DNA of 64,000 bases from Archilochus colubris (lineage: Eukaryota; Chordata; Aves; Apodiformes; Trochilidae), in contig CM041084.1 in NCBI GenBank assembly GCA_023079485.1, forward strand, positions 35,872,609 through 35,936,608, read 5' to 3'. Below are positions 24,755-37,220 of this stretch, piece after piece. The stretch's first letter is position 1. The number at the start of each line of letters is the position of its first letter. Made by a program: the position numbers and the translations under genes. The notes beneath the pieces were generated by a model that made no database searches, was not told the DNA's origin, and worked only from the letters and a program-made list of their open reading frames with translations.

Positions 24755-26162
24755 GTACTGGATGTGAGGCACTTTTGGATAGTCAAAACTGTCCTGTGTG
24801 TCAATAATCATGTAAAGTGTTTCCTTCAACCTGCCCCACTTTTGCCACTTATGCATGTAATGAACAAGGAAGTACGGTGGGCCATACTTTCAGCAGCACT
24901 AGGGATGGCTACTCATGTCAGAACATCAGCTGTTATCATATGGCATTGTGCCACTGTGATAAAATGAGTTATAGTGCTTTATACCAGCTGAGGACACTGG
25001 AGCTAGATTTTTAGAAACATTTGATTAAACAATATTAGAGCAAAACTCCACCCTGGCCACTTCCGCACTTAACCTGTGATGGTGACCTTTACCTGAGGTA
25101 TCAGAGGGGAAGGAGTGAAATAAACTAACAAAAGCAGAAGACTATTAGTCTGATGCATTCCATGCAAGTGGTTTCCAGAGCTGGACAAGTCAACCCCATA
25201 CATATAAATAGAAATCCACAGATTTTTTAATTTCAAAACCAGATCAGAACTTGATCTTGCTAGTATCAGCACTGCTATCTGTGATATGAGTGACAGCAGG
25301 ATCAGGGCTTTACTCATCACAGAGCTAAATTCAGCCTTACAGCAAGCAGAAGAAGAGGTGAGAACTGATACAGAAATACATCTAATAATTTAATTTTAGG
25401 CTTTACATTAATTCCCCTTAGCTACTACTAAGTATGGTACTAAAAACTGGTAAGTCAAATTCTTCCACTAATGCCTTCTGGAGGGCACCTTCTCTTTCCT
25501 GTATTAGATAAAATGTATGGAAGGAAAAATAACAAAACAAGAACAGCTATAGAAATTGGGCAATGAAAAATAACTATGTTCAGGAGTGGAAAACAAATGC
25601 CAAGCAGTTTAAATCTTGTACAGATAAAGGATGTTATATTTTAGGTTAACCAGTATATGCATTATATTATTCTTCTAAATGAGACAAATTTGTAAAATCC
25701 TTCACACTTTTTTTTTTCTCAAATTTATTGTGAATTATACAGAGTGAGTCAGAGGTAGGTTTTTCAGAATATGTCCAAGACTGAATTATTCTATTTCCAT
25801 TCAAAACAGAGATTCATATACTTAGCTTTTTGAGAGATGCTAGTGGAAGTTACAGCATTGGCACAGTGTGAAAAGGGCCCAGTTTCGAGCAATTGAAAAT
25901 AGTGCAAACATGACATGCATTTGCTTGAAGGTTGTATTATGTTTATTTGCACTTGTAAAACTGCAGGTACAATTAATGAAACATGTATAAAACATACCCA
26001 GAAAATTAGATGTATTGCTGTGATTTGGTAGAGTGCTTCAATATATGTTTGAGAACAAGGAGTAAGTGAGGGAATGAGCTGAGAGGAGAGGAAGAGAAGA
26101 GCCTGAAAGTGGCAAAGAGAAAATGATGTTAAAGCAGATTAATGAATATCTGGGAGATAGTG
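24755..26162. other. Non-coding stretch, nothing recognised
   Basis: No gene or transposon recognised. A purine-rich stretch at 26050-26110 (GAGGAGAGGAAGAGAAGAG) is simple-sequence-like. Confidence 0.6.
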
Positions 26163-26227
26163 TAGTACCCTTAGTACCCTTAGTAGATGATTTATAGGTA
26201 TCTATAAGCTATAGGTATCTATAAGCT
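26163..26227. repeat. Two adjacent short tandem repeats
   Basis: Units of TAGTACCCT occur twice, with a partial third, at 26163-26185. They are followed within ten bases by two identical 17-bp units, ATAGGTATCTATAAGCT, at 26194-26210 and 26211-26227. Both are perfect head-to-tail duplications, which suggests recent slippage events side by side. Confidence 0.93.
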
Positions 26228-29200
26228 GTATCTTCCAGAAGCTCCCAGGAGAAAGGCTGATTCAAGCATGACTTGACAAAAGAAGGGCTTCATCCATTTG
26301 TTACCTTACCAGCATTTTATTCTGCCTAAATTTTTAGTCACACCAAAAAAGTCCCCATCACAATCCCAGATGCAGTCTTCCTGTTTCATCATTAAATCTT
26401 ACCCCAGTAGCACCAAAGCAAAGAAGCAGGATTTGGAATACCTTTCTTTGTTATTTTTAGGTCTCAGAATAATAATTTTTGGTCCATAATCAGCATTACT
26501 GCCCCCATAACTGAGTGGGGGCTCCTATCTTAGAAGGCAGTTCAGAAACTAAAAGCAACCTTCAATGGATAATTGGCTCCACCAGCCCATTTGGAATCTT
26601 CTTGCTCATCCCGAATCCTTTTGGCTGTTTTCTAACAAACAAACAATAGAACCCACTATCCTGATGTGAGACAAAGGCTTCCCAAAGTAATGCACTTACC
26701 CAGGCATTTTCAGGAAATAACATCTGAATTAAACAACTCTGCTGGACTGCAATTGTGGAGAAGTACATATGCATGAGTACAAATACACACTTTTAGAAAT
26801 TATCATTTGGCAAATTAATAACCTGAAGTCTCCCAAACCAAAATAAACATGCAAGTAGTGATTTATATAAAACATTTCTTTCTGCTTAAAGTGTCAATAC
26901 AGTATAAGTAGGGTAGAACAGGGCTTTTAAAGAGAAGGTGAACCCCTTAGAGGGCTGTGCTGCTCCTCAGCATTCAGGGACACAGGGGTTCATGCTGCTA
27001 CTTTTTGGAGTAATTGCTCACTTTTCAAAAGAGAGGCTTATAGGCTGGTGCTTTGTAATTTGGTTATGAAATTAACTGATTTGTGCACATATTCCTGTGG
27101 ATTAAAATATTTTATCAGAATGAAGCGTAAGGCACGAAGGCCTTTCCTGTGGCACAGCTGTCTAAAGTTTACACGTGAGGCAAAGAAAATGAAGTAAAAA
27201 AGAACCTTCCACACACAAAAATGCTAAAAACGGAAGGGAAACTGTCCTTGATGTTAGAGCTTGTCTCGCTTTATGCAGGAATTCTGTTGTTACTTTTGAA
27301 AATGTTAAAGCTGTTCCAAAGCACATTGGCACGTGCATGGAACTGCAATACTCACTTGGCACTGCTTGTTCCCAGTTCTGGCAGTGTGGCACATAGACCT
27401 CTTTAGCCTCTTCCTCTGTTGTTTTCTGCACAAGAGCCAACCATTGTGGCTACTCATGAGGCAAGGCTGGCAGCTGAAGAACCCAGATGCCAAGCTCTGG
27501 ATTGTATATCTGTTCGGTTTGTGGCTGGTCTCTTCCCTGGCATCTGCCCTGGCATTGCAGCAGGCTGTGTAACCGTCTGTGGAGTTGGGTTTAGGATTAG
27601 TCTTCTGCTGGATAGCATGCTCTTCTGGTCTCTGTTTGCCTTTTGAATTACCCTTGATTATGAGGAATGTGTTTCTCTCATGCACACTCCACCCGATACG
27701 TGTGTGCTTGTGTGGAGCTGTCTGATGGCTGAAAAGGGGTTCTCTCCTCCATCAGCACGGCATGTTTTCTGCTTCAGATTAGAATCTGGTGAATTTGAGC
27801 CACAGAAACCCAACCATCTTCTCTCAGCCAGGAAAATACTCAAGTTGAATGTGACAACACCTTGGTATGTCTTTTATGAGAAGGAGTTCCCCCCCCCTCT
27901 CCCAGCCCCGGTGAAGGCCTTCAGAATGCCATTTCTGGTTTGTACTAGTCCACAGGCCCACAGGATCCTCTTTGGGTTCTGGATGATTTTTAATCCATTT
28001 TAAACATCACAGCTGAGAAATGTGGTGACTGTTTCTCCTTCGGTGTATTTAGTTTTGACATGCAAAAAATGTACCAGGTGATTTAAGCAGGGAGATTTCC
28101 AGGACAACAGAAACACTGCTAGTGTGCTCCTAAAAGGGTAATCTGTCTTTTCTTGTACAATTTTAATGTATAGAAAAGAAAGGTGTATGATAGTTGTGCC
28201 AGTCTGAGGGTAATGGACAACATTCTTTTTGTATATGATATATATATTTGTATGTATACTTTTTGTATATGGTATCTGCTAGTGAGACTTCTGGGAAGAG
28301 AATACTGGGCTAGAGGAACCAGTGTCTTGGCCCACTGTGGCATTTCTTATCTTCTCATGTTACTCAACACCAAGCAGCATGGCAGTAATGCTGTCTGGGA
28401 ATGGAGATGATACTGCACTGCCCCAGTTTCTTCTTTTCCCTCTCATATTAGCTCATACTTTAAGTGTCTCATACCCCCTCATATTTCACACAGCTAGAAG
28501 TGTAGAAGTCCAAGAGGGATGCAACACACAGCAGCTGTGAGTGATGCCTCAGGGTATCACACACTCGCTGCATTGGGAGAGGTTGTCACACAATCTATCA
28601 AAGCCTGACACCAGCATTGTGTCACCTACCCAGACAATTCCATCACATCCAGAACATATTCAGTCCGTCTCCAGCTTTTCCACTACAACTTACTTTCGAA
28701 ACTATTTCTGTTTGGAGCTGGAACACTGTGAGAAAGGCCAATGTCCATGTTATTCCTACTGACCAGAGGCAAAAGAAAAGTGGCTTTTTGACAATTTATC
28801 AAATTCCATTTGGACCAGAGAACTTTACTGTGGTATTTTGCCAAGCAACAATGCCAGCTTTCAGTAAGACATCAGAAGATAATTTAAACAGGAGTTGCAT
28901 ACTCAGAATACTACTGAACAATGCCTTTTCCAATCTTTTAAGAACTAAGATCTTCTAGAAACTTCAGAAATATCACTGCATGTCTCATGAGTCAGTCCCA
29001 GTAAACAAGAACCCTATTAATTTATTTTCTGGTTAGTACCAATTTTAATATGATTAAAGCCAGTTCTCTTTGTTTATAGAATACATTTTTGCTGTCATGA
29101 GGAAACAGAAAAATTTAAGCCTCACAAAATTATCAATTTGTTTTAATAAGCCTCATCACAAGAACCTGTTGGTAATTTCTAATGTGTAATTTGCTTTCAG

Positions 29201-30090
29201 TTAGAATACGAAGTAATACATAAAATTTGAAAAAAAAGCTAATTTTGTAGATCTAGTTTGGATTCTACCTTTATATTTGAAAGCAAGTACAAATTCTGGC
29301 AGCATTATGCACAGGTGAGCAGAAGCATTTCCCACTTTGACACTCACACTGTATAAAAAGCTAACTAGTCATAAGTTGCTTGTGCAGCTTGGATTGCTAA
29401 GGGTTTTCATTCAAAGCTTCTAACCTAGTGATAGCCTTTAAATCTGTTCTTAAGGCATTTTATGTCTGTAGTGTGCAAATAACTGGCATTTGAGAATGTA
29501 CACAACAGTGCTGGCTGCACTGGTCATAGGGAGCTCTATGTTCGTGTTAAAGAAGGTTGTGACCAAATGGCTAGAAGTGGCCTTCTGCCCTGAAAAACTG
29601 GGTGATGCTGCAGCTGTAGTCATTTTTTTGGTACAAACCCCTTTAAGAATCAGTTGGCAGAAAAAAAAAATATTTAAAACCTCATTAAAAGGAGCAGCTA
29701 AGGTTTGGCACAAACAAATCTCAGTGTGGGAATTAATTCTTTTCCACCAAATTAAAAAATATTGGTTTGTTTGTTTTAAAATCATATCAGTGCAGCAAAA
29801 AACACTGTACCCCTTCCCCCATAATATAGCTGATCTGCTGGTTTTGATGCTTTTTTTATGCTTGTAGAACTCCTATACAGCTTTTATTTAAGATTAAATT
29901 TTGGCAAGTGATTAGACCATAATATGTCTAAATGCTTTGGGTATTTTGGAAAAGGAAAAAAAAAAAAAGAGCTGAGATAATAAAGCTCCAGAAGTTGATG
30001 TTGTATATATACTGCAAGTGCTTTTCAAAGAAGTTTCACAAGATTTTTAATTAGGTGGCTAAGACTATACATCGTAGACTGGAACTGTTT
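26228..30090. other. Non-coding stretch, nothing recognised
   Basis: No gene is supported, although several overlapping frames of 75-126 codons fall at 27160-28960. They overlap on both strands, share no domain and lack a consistent exon pattern. A run of nine C lies near 27889. An A12-type tract lies near 29957. Confidence 0.55.
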
Positions 30091-30215
30091 GGTCTGTGGG
30101 GTAAATAATGTGCATTTCTAAAACATTTATAAATACATATTCCCCCACATGACAGTGTTATTCCAGTCCACTGAGTAAATAATGCATATTTTTTAAAATT
30201 CATAAATACATATAA
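30091..30215 (+). repeat. Diverged tandem duplication of about 75 bp
   Basis: The segment beginning GTCTGTGGGGTAAATAATG at 30091 recurs near 30168 as GTCCACTGAGTAAATAATG. Both copies end in ATAAATACATAT (about 30139 and 30212). Similarity over the roughly 45-50 bp that align is about three quarters, with a small indel. This fits an old local duplication. The AT-rich composition lowers certainty. Confidence 0.65.
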
Positions 30216-30774
30216 GATGAAAAAACAGCTGCCCAGATACCGTATGTGTGGGACCTAGAAACTTAGATGATTCTGAAACAGACACAATCCCCAAGGATAG
30301 TGATACATACTCTATAACCTCCCATGAAAGCTTTCTTTCAAAATAAAGCATGCGAGGAAATTCTATAGACCGAATTACACTCAAATAGGATCAAGGCAGG
30401 AATGCCAAGTTCCAGGACTATGCCAAATCAAAGTTCACCTTTGTCCTAGGAGCACACTGCTGAGGTTTTTACTCCATTGCTTTTTCTTCTTGCTGCCTTA
30501 AGAAAAAGATCATTTAAGAAAAGGTCAGCATTCCTGTTTCCTTTCTTGAGCCCTGTGAGTTTGAATACACATGGATTATTCAGATAGAAATGTTTCATCT
30601 TTAGCCATTGTTTTTCTGATTTTTAAAATATTTTATTTATTTCTTACTAAAAGGAATCAGGGAGTAACCTTGAGAAGCCAGAAACCCCTTGCTTAATGTA
30701 GGAAATGCAGAATCGTGTCTCTAAATAAGAAGCATAGAGGAGTAGGTCAGGGCTTTCACTTCTGTAGTCCTTTA
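30216..30774. other. Non-coding stretch, nothing recognised
   Basis: AT-rich single-copy-looking sequence with no gene, RNA gene or repeat family recognised. Confidence 0.6.
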
Positions 30775-30865
30775 TACAACAAAGTGCTGAAGCATACACT
30801 TAAAGTTAAGCACACACTTATACTCACTCCTATTCAGCAAAAAACTTAAACACATCCTCCAGTCT
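30775..30865. repeat. Possible ancient amniote repeat with iterated AAGCANACACTTA motif
   Basis: Three related motifs recur within 90 bp: GAAGCATACACTTAA, TTAAGCACACACTTA and CTTAAACACATCC, interspersed with CAACAAAGTGC and CAGCAAAAAAC. Amniote genomes contain old repeats built from AGCAAAGCACTTAAGCA/TGCTTAA modules, and this stretch has the same look. I cannot name the family, and the copy is too degraded for a firm call. Confidence 0.35.
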
Positions 30866-33800
30866 ACTTTAACTAGCACATACGTTTATATCTTTCTCTG
30901 AGTCAGTGCCTCCAGTTACACCCATAAAGGAGCCCTGACTGAATCTCTATCAGCAACATTAAATGTTATTAAGGTATGTAGACCTGCTGGGAGTTGTGCT
31001 ATGCCATGGTCAACAAATCTGCTCCCTCCTTCTTTGCATGTTTATTCACAGGTATGCAATAAGGTGTGCCCACTGAGAGCAAATTCTTCCCAACTTGAAT
31101 GGCAGCACTTCATGTCATCCTGAATTTCTTACTGTGCAGAGGAAAATGAGGCCCCAAAGAGAGATCGATAGCAAAATTGTCTATAAAAAAATAGGGAGGA
31201 AATGTTTTGAATCTTAACACTGGTTTTGTTCCCCACCCCCCCCCTCTCTGTGCAGAGATCACCTTCATGTGATCTAGTTCCTCAGTGATATTATTCCTTT
31301 GTGAATCTTTACATTATTTTTGTAGCATCTAACTACTATACTTCTGCACAATTTTGTATCTGCTAGCCCCAGCATTTACAGCCTACGAAAACCTCATAAA
31401 TCTACTTCATTTTTCTAATAAGACATGAAAGTCCTTAATTGGCCTTAATGAAATGCACTTAAAGGGCAATAAACGTGTTTAAGCCCCTCTTTCAGGGTGA
31501 GCTACAGTACTCTCACTCTGCTCTGTTTTAGCCTTTGTGGTAATTAATCACTTATTCATATGTGGCACATCAGTAACAAGATCAAGCAACTACTGCACAA
31601 TTGCATGATAATAAGCTGCTCATATATGTGTCAAGATTTAGCAATCCTTTTTAAAGCCTAATTTAAACTCATTTTACAACTAAGCAGGCTGCTTCTCTGA
31701 AGTATTTCTACCCAGTATCTTTTTTACATATTTCTGCTGAAATGCAATCTTTTTATTTTGTTTATAGAGCTTCATTTGCCTTAAATCTACTCATGGCACC
31801 ACGTGCTAACAAGCAATGTTAGAGCCTAATCCTTGTATTTTTGCAGAGGCTTTATCTTTGATCCAAGACCACTGTCATCCTCACACAGAAGAAAAGGTCA
31901 CTGAATTAGCATCCATTAGGATAACTTTAAAATATGTAATGAATTACAGTGAGAGTTTATTTTCCAGGCCTCTGAGGCTATGTTCCCTGTGAATCTCATG
32001 CTGCTTGCCTCCATCAGTGGACAAGAGAACGGTCCAGAAAGGAGAACTCAAAGTAATTTCTTTCCTAGGTGTAAGGCCTTTGGTTGCTAGCAATGAACCT
32101 GCTCATAAAATCTGATTTGTCATTGCTTAATTTTACAGAATTTCTTCCTTCAGGCACAGAGCAGTGTATATATAAGAATCTGAGTTCAAGTAATGTTAAC
32201 AGAAGTTGATGTCTTCTAACAATCCATTGGCCTGAGATGAAAGACTTCAGTGTCCAAAATGTCTGGGAGAAAGATACTTGCTTTTACCAACTGGGTGTTG
32301 TACCCCATGGCAACATACTCATGGAAAGTCCCCTGAACATTTGTGTTTGATTTTCAAACTAAAAAGGGGCCAGGTCAGTACTTACTACATATGAAAGACC
32401 ACCAGTGAAAAGTGGGAACAGTATGGGCATGCCATTCTCCATGGATTTTCTCTGGTGAAACAGCTGTTAAAACATTTAATTTTAGTCTTGGTTTTGGAGT
32501 CCTGTAGCCTGTTTCATATTAACTTGTTTTATAACAGCAGTCAAGAAAGCTTGCAAAATCATATTCAGATTTCAATGGTTATTTTATGTCGTGTAGTCAT
32601 TCCCACTTGTTCAAGAACATCCACTCTTGTATTTGATCTAGAAGTGGTGCGTGTTTCTTATTAAGAGTGCAGGCACTTATAGAGATCAGTGCATAGGCAC
32701 TTTAAACCCACTTCTTAATCCAGCTCCCCACAGTAGCCTGCATATGGAAAAAACATATATGGTAATCTGTGCGTGCACCCGTGGGAATGTGTGTGTTAGC
32801 TGTGATAAGATTGTCAGTAAATCTAGACACATGCCCTATATTCTGGCAGCTCAAGATCAGCACCCATGTATATTTTCTCTTTTGGACTCAGTGTAGGCTG
32901 TCAGAGAAAGGAAGAATACAAGTGATTTTCTAGTTGTGCTCTCCGTGCAAAGAAAATGGACCCATATTAACTTCTGTATTTAGGAGCCTGTGGGAGATGC
33001 TCCAGGCATGGAAGCTCTTTCCAAAGGTGGTGGTACTCTACTTTGAGGAGACTCTGTCACAAGCCACTTGGAACAGCACTTTAATTTTAAAAGCAGCTTA
33101 TATTACACATCACTGATCCCTTAAAACTTTGAAGCAGGTTTTTGTTAGTCTTGAAATACTCTCATACCTAGAATTAAACTATTTGATCAAGCAGCCAGAG
33201 AGGAAGAATGGAACAATTAAAACCCCATTAAAGTTTAAACTCTTTTCAGAAGTGGAGGATAACTATGGAAAGGTTTAAACAGTTCTTCAATCTGTAGCTG
33301 TGAACAATTGGGACCAGCAGGAAAGGAGGCAGTCGGGAAACAGCCTTATTCCTACAGTCACTCATTCTGACTTGATATTGTCTGTGAACTGCTAGCTCAG
33401 GCAGAGGAGACTAAGCTATGGAACAGTACTGCAGAAATATGAGGATTTCTGCACTGCAATTAAAAATGTAGCAGAAAAGCATTTGTTTAACAGAGAATAT
33501 AAAAAAGAATGTGGAAATGATGAAGAGTTTTGGACTTGACTAAATCTGAAGACTCCATTTCAGTTCTCAAGGCACTCAGTCTCTCTGTTAAGAAACCAGA
33601 TTGTGCCTGCAATCTGGGACAAGATGCTTTTAGAGATGTTATGGGAAATCCTAAAATTAACCCTTGACAAAGCTATTCAGATTTGTAAGCCACCCAGTCC
33701 TAATAGACTAAGAGAAGCTCATGGGAGGTGACTGGTACAGTGAGGTGCTGGATGTGGCATAGAATGTAAAATGCTGCTTCAGAAAGCAATGGGGATGGGG

Positions 33801-34029
33801 ACAGGGAAGAGCAAGCTGCTAGAAATGACCCCGGTGCCCACTTCAAAGAAGAATTCTCAACAATAGATCCAGGCTTTTTTAAAAATTAAAGAAGGTGATT
33901 CCTAAATTATTTCAGAAATATGTGCTAGAAAGAATACACAGATATCATTAAGAGACTGGAAAAATCTCAGAGGATGATTAGAGCATTTTACATGGGGTTC
34001 ATGTCTACGCTACAGTATGCCGTGAAAGT
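30866..34029. other. Non-coding stretch, nothing firmly recognised
   Basis: No gene supported. A C9 run occurs at 31236-31244. 31430-31640 is dense in TTAAT/TAATTAAT and similar motifs and looks like unique rather than repetitive sequence. 33540-34029 may be the upstream, unaligned part of the LINE tail that ends near 34290. Confidence 0.55.
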
Positions 34030-34290
34030 CAAAAGTGTAAATGGGTTAGAAAAAAGGGAATGTACTCTCAAGCAGTCATCACTTGCAACTTCTGGTTGAA
34101 GAAGTCCTTAAACAAGCTTCTGATAGAAGCCAGAAAGGTATAGCAGGGAGTAAGTCAGCTAATGCCATCTCTCATTTGCTTTCCTTTAACATTTAACATT
34201 TCCTAATATGATGCTGGTCCCTGTTGGAGACTGAATGTTGGGCAAGATAGAAGGTGGACTTTAAATATGATTTTGCATTATGGCCTTATA
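34030..34290 (+). mobile_element. Ancient L3/CR1-like LINE 3' tail, sense orientation
   Basis: The segment TGCTGGTCCCTGTTGGAGAC - GGGCAAGATAG - TGGACT - GCATTATGGCC (34212-34284) matches, motif by motif, the familiar 3'-terminal phrase of old amniote L3/CR1-like elements: ...ACTGGTCACTGTTGGAGACAGGATACTGGGCTAGATGGACC...CAGTATGGCC. Upstream, ACAAGCTTCTGATAGAAGCCAGAAAGG also looks related. This copy lies in the opposite orientation to the other CR1-type copies here. The 5' limit is uncertain and could reach 33540. Confidence 0.6.
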
Positions 34291-36189
34291 TTAAATTGAT
34301 AAAGCTATAAAAGTTCTTCCTATTCCAAAATTATAGTCTGTCAAAAGGCAAAAAAATTATACAGGTGGCACGGGGAAAAAAGCCATTAATTTGTTTCTAT
34401 TGGTACCAATATGTTTATATTAATTTGTATATATGAAAAAATGCCTGCACTTGTCCTCAGATATTATTTTTAGTTTTACTGTTTCTTTGGGATATTCTGC
34501 TAGAGAAAGGTGACTGCATACCAGATCTATTAAATATAGATCATAAATAACTGATGCTGGATATAGGATAGTTGACAGGAACTTAGACTACTCGATCTTT
34601 AAAATAAGTTTGTAGATGCATCACTGGTGACCCCATCATCCAGTAGATTGGTAGAAAACCACAACTAAAATACCAAAGAGTCTCACCTCATGGAGGCTGT
34701 AGTCAATCTTATCTCTGTTTAGCACTTTGAATTTACAGAGCAGCACTAACAAATCAAGTATGGGTTATGAACTGCTACCATTTTGTGCATCTGAAAACTG
34801 GAAACCAGGATACCTACATGGTTAGAGACTAACACCAGAAGCCCTAAGTACTCGCAGAAATAAAAAGTAAAATAGGATTACTTGAAAATTTCCACCAAGC
34901 CATGACAATGATTCTGTGTATAGCTTCAACACAATGAAAGAAGCAGAATTAGCAATTGTGTCTCAAAAAGTGAGGCTCAGTTGCAGATCTTACACACTTG
35001 TTTTAGTTTTTCATCCCTGTGAAATATATTGTAGGGCTGAAATGACAGCTAATGGGCTTGGTGCTGTCTGTCAGCAATGCTGCTGATGCAGTTGCCTATA
35101 TGTTACCTACAGGTCTGCAGAACAGCAGAGGGCCACTGGTGGAATCAGGTGGATCTTTTCTTACATTCTTAGATCCTTAAAGGATTTGCTTTAGAAATGC
35201 CAAGTTCTGCATGATGGTGGTTGTTCATTGTTGATATTATCGCATCTATTAGGGAAAGGAATAATTTGTGTTTTTAAGAGGTTTGGGATAGATTAAATAG
35301 TTGACAGATGCTCATGTTATATGCTGCCTGACCAAGTTACGTGGATGCTGACCAAAAGCCTCATACAGCTCATACTGTATGAGGTAGTGAGCTGAAATGA
35401 ATGAGGGAAAAACAGTTTGTGGAAAAATGGGCTTTGGGCTGGATTCTTGTAAACAATGAGGAGCTTTCTGCTTAGGATCAGTGTCAGATATTTAAATGAA
35501 GTGGTTTACACTCTGCTCTTTAAAGACATACAGAAGTGTAAGATCATTTGCTTTCTGAAGATCCAGCATCTATTTAGAATGGGTTTGTAAGGCTGTTGGT
35601 TATTTGCTAACCTGATCCTCAATCTATCTTATCTGTTCCCTCCAAACAACTTTTGATATTTCTGGTGAGTGTCAGCTAAAGGTGTCAAGAGATCATGCCT
35701 GCCAGCATGCACAGTGCTCTCCATCCAGTTGAAAAGTCCTCTCTAGAAGCAAAGGGGAGAGGAAAAAATGATGCTGTGGGGCAGTCTGCTGGAAATGAGA
35801 AAATAAGAGGATGTCTTGAGAGTGTCAGGGGTCCTACAGTGGTTTTTTTTGTGGTGAATTTTTGCTTTCTGCTGTTTAGAATAAAAATTATAACATATAG
35901 GTCACTGTCCCGTCTCTGATTATAGTCAGGAGTGGAAGCGTTATGAAGGAAAGTAGAGAATGTAAACTCCATTTCAGGTTTAGGGACTTTTTGACAAAAA
36001 GTTTGCATCTCCATGATAGACTTCTCTTCAATTAATTTTCCAGGTTTATTTGATCGTTTATTTTTCAAAATAATTTATGTTTTCCTCATCATATTCTATA
36101 ATGTAATTAAGCATGGAAAAGTACCTGCCCATTTGTGTTTTTCATCCTGTCCTTGACAGAGTAATTCAGTGTCTATTAGTTCAGAAATT
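34291..36189. other. Non-coding stretch, nothing recognised
   Basis: No gene recognised. A 10-bp inverted repeat with a 6-base loop (35359-35384) is present but expected by chance. The frame at 35685-36068 (127 codons, minus) has no domain and is broken by simple Phe-rich stretches. Confidence 0.6.
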
Positions 36190-37220
36190 ATGAAAAATAG
36201 TGAATGACCTTTCCCTGTTCACCTCACTGTTCATAATTGTCTATTGCTTTTCTTCTCAGTCTTTTCTTTTTCCAAGCTGAAAACTTGTATTTACTCTAAT
36301 TGCTCCTCATATGGCATTCAATCCACACCTCTGTTTGTCAGTATCCACAATGCCTTTTATGAATCTCTTGTAACCTTTTAAATGTTCTTGATTAAAATAT
36401 TCAGTAGGTGCAGTATTCAAAGTTACAGGTGAAGCAGGCCATGGGGAACTCATGTTCCCATTTTCTTCTTTTTCTTTCCTAATAGTTTCTAATATTTTAC
36501 TGAGCTTTTTGAGTGTTTCCTAATGTTGAACAAACATTTTAAAACTATTATTCAAAATGGCCCCAGGAAACATTTTCCAGTGAAGAGCCTATGCTTCTGT
36601 CTGGATTTTTCTGCTTCCTGACTTTGTGTGGATCAGTGCTCAATTTTGCTGTTGCTGCACTGTACACTCCCTCAGTACTGTAAGACTCTTCTGCAACTCT
36701 TTGGTCATTTTTAGTTCTGAAGTTCCTGAAAAACTTTGTGCCATCAGCAAAATTTTTCAGCCTCCCCATTCCCTTCCTGTTCCACATTATTTATAATACG
36801 TCAAAGCACACAGGCTTGTGCATAGTTCCCTGCAGAGCTGGTAACTTTCCTCGAGCAGGAAAACTCCACTTTATTATAACTTTTTGTTTCCTGTCTTTTA
36901 ACCAATTAATAAGTCATCAGGGAACTTTAAATCGTATTCCACATCTATTCAATGCCTTTTGGTGAAGGATCTTGTCAAACCTTTTTCTTTTAATCAAAAA
37001 ATTCTCATCCAGATCACTCTTACTTGTTAACACTTTCACATTTTAATGAATTTGTGAGGTATGATTTCCTTTTGCAGAAGCTATCCCACTGTATCATGTT
37101 TAAAACTTTGCTGCCCATATTCCTTACTATTATACTACCAGCTTTAACCCTAAAGACTTAAGGAGCTGTAGTTCTCTGAAGACCCCTGTGGAAAACTTTT
37201 AAAAAATCCATCACAGTTGA
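36190..37220 (-). mobile_element. Long ancient L3/CR1-like LINE copy, antisense
   Basis: About 1 kb can be followed, in order, against the antisense of an L3/CR1-like consensus. The anchors are CTTTTTCCAAGCTGAAAA and TGCTCCTCATATGG (36269-36314), GCAGTATTCAA (36410), CTGCAACTCTTTGGTC (36691), TGTGCCATCAGCAAAATTTT (36738), TTGTTTCCTGTCTTTTAACC (36884), CCTTTTGGTGAAGGATCTTGTCAAA (36955-36979), GGTATGATTTCCTTTTGCAG (37058) and GGAAAACTTTTAAAAAATCC (37191). These correspond to the 3' UTR-proximal and reverse-transcriptase-coding parts of the family. On the minus strand the coding region is destroyed by stops and indels, so it cannot be active. Divergence suggests an age well before the element at 54281. 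The 5' end (high coordinate) is truncated or undetectable beyond about 37220. Confidence 0.8.

Noticed and set aside
27160..28960. Cluster of overlapping frames of 75-126 codons on both strands
   Set aside because: No shared family, frame continuity or splice structure. Consistent with random openings in sequence of average GC content.
35359..35384. 10-bp inverted repeat with 6-base loop (CCTCATACAG / CTGTATGAGG)
   Set aside because: An arm of 10 bp with a short loop is expected roughly once in a window this size.
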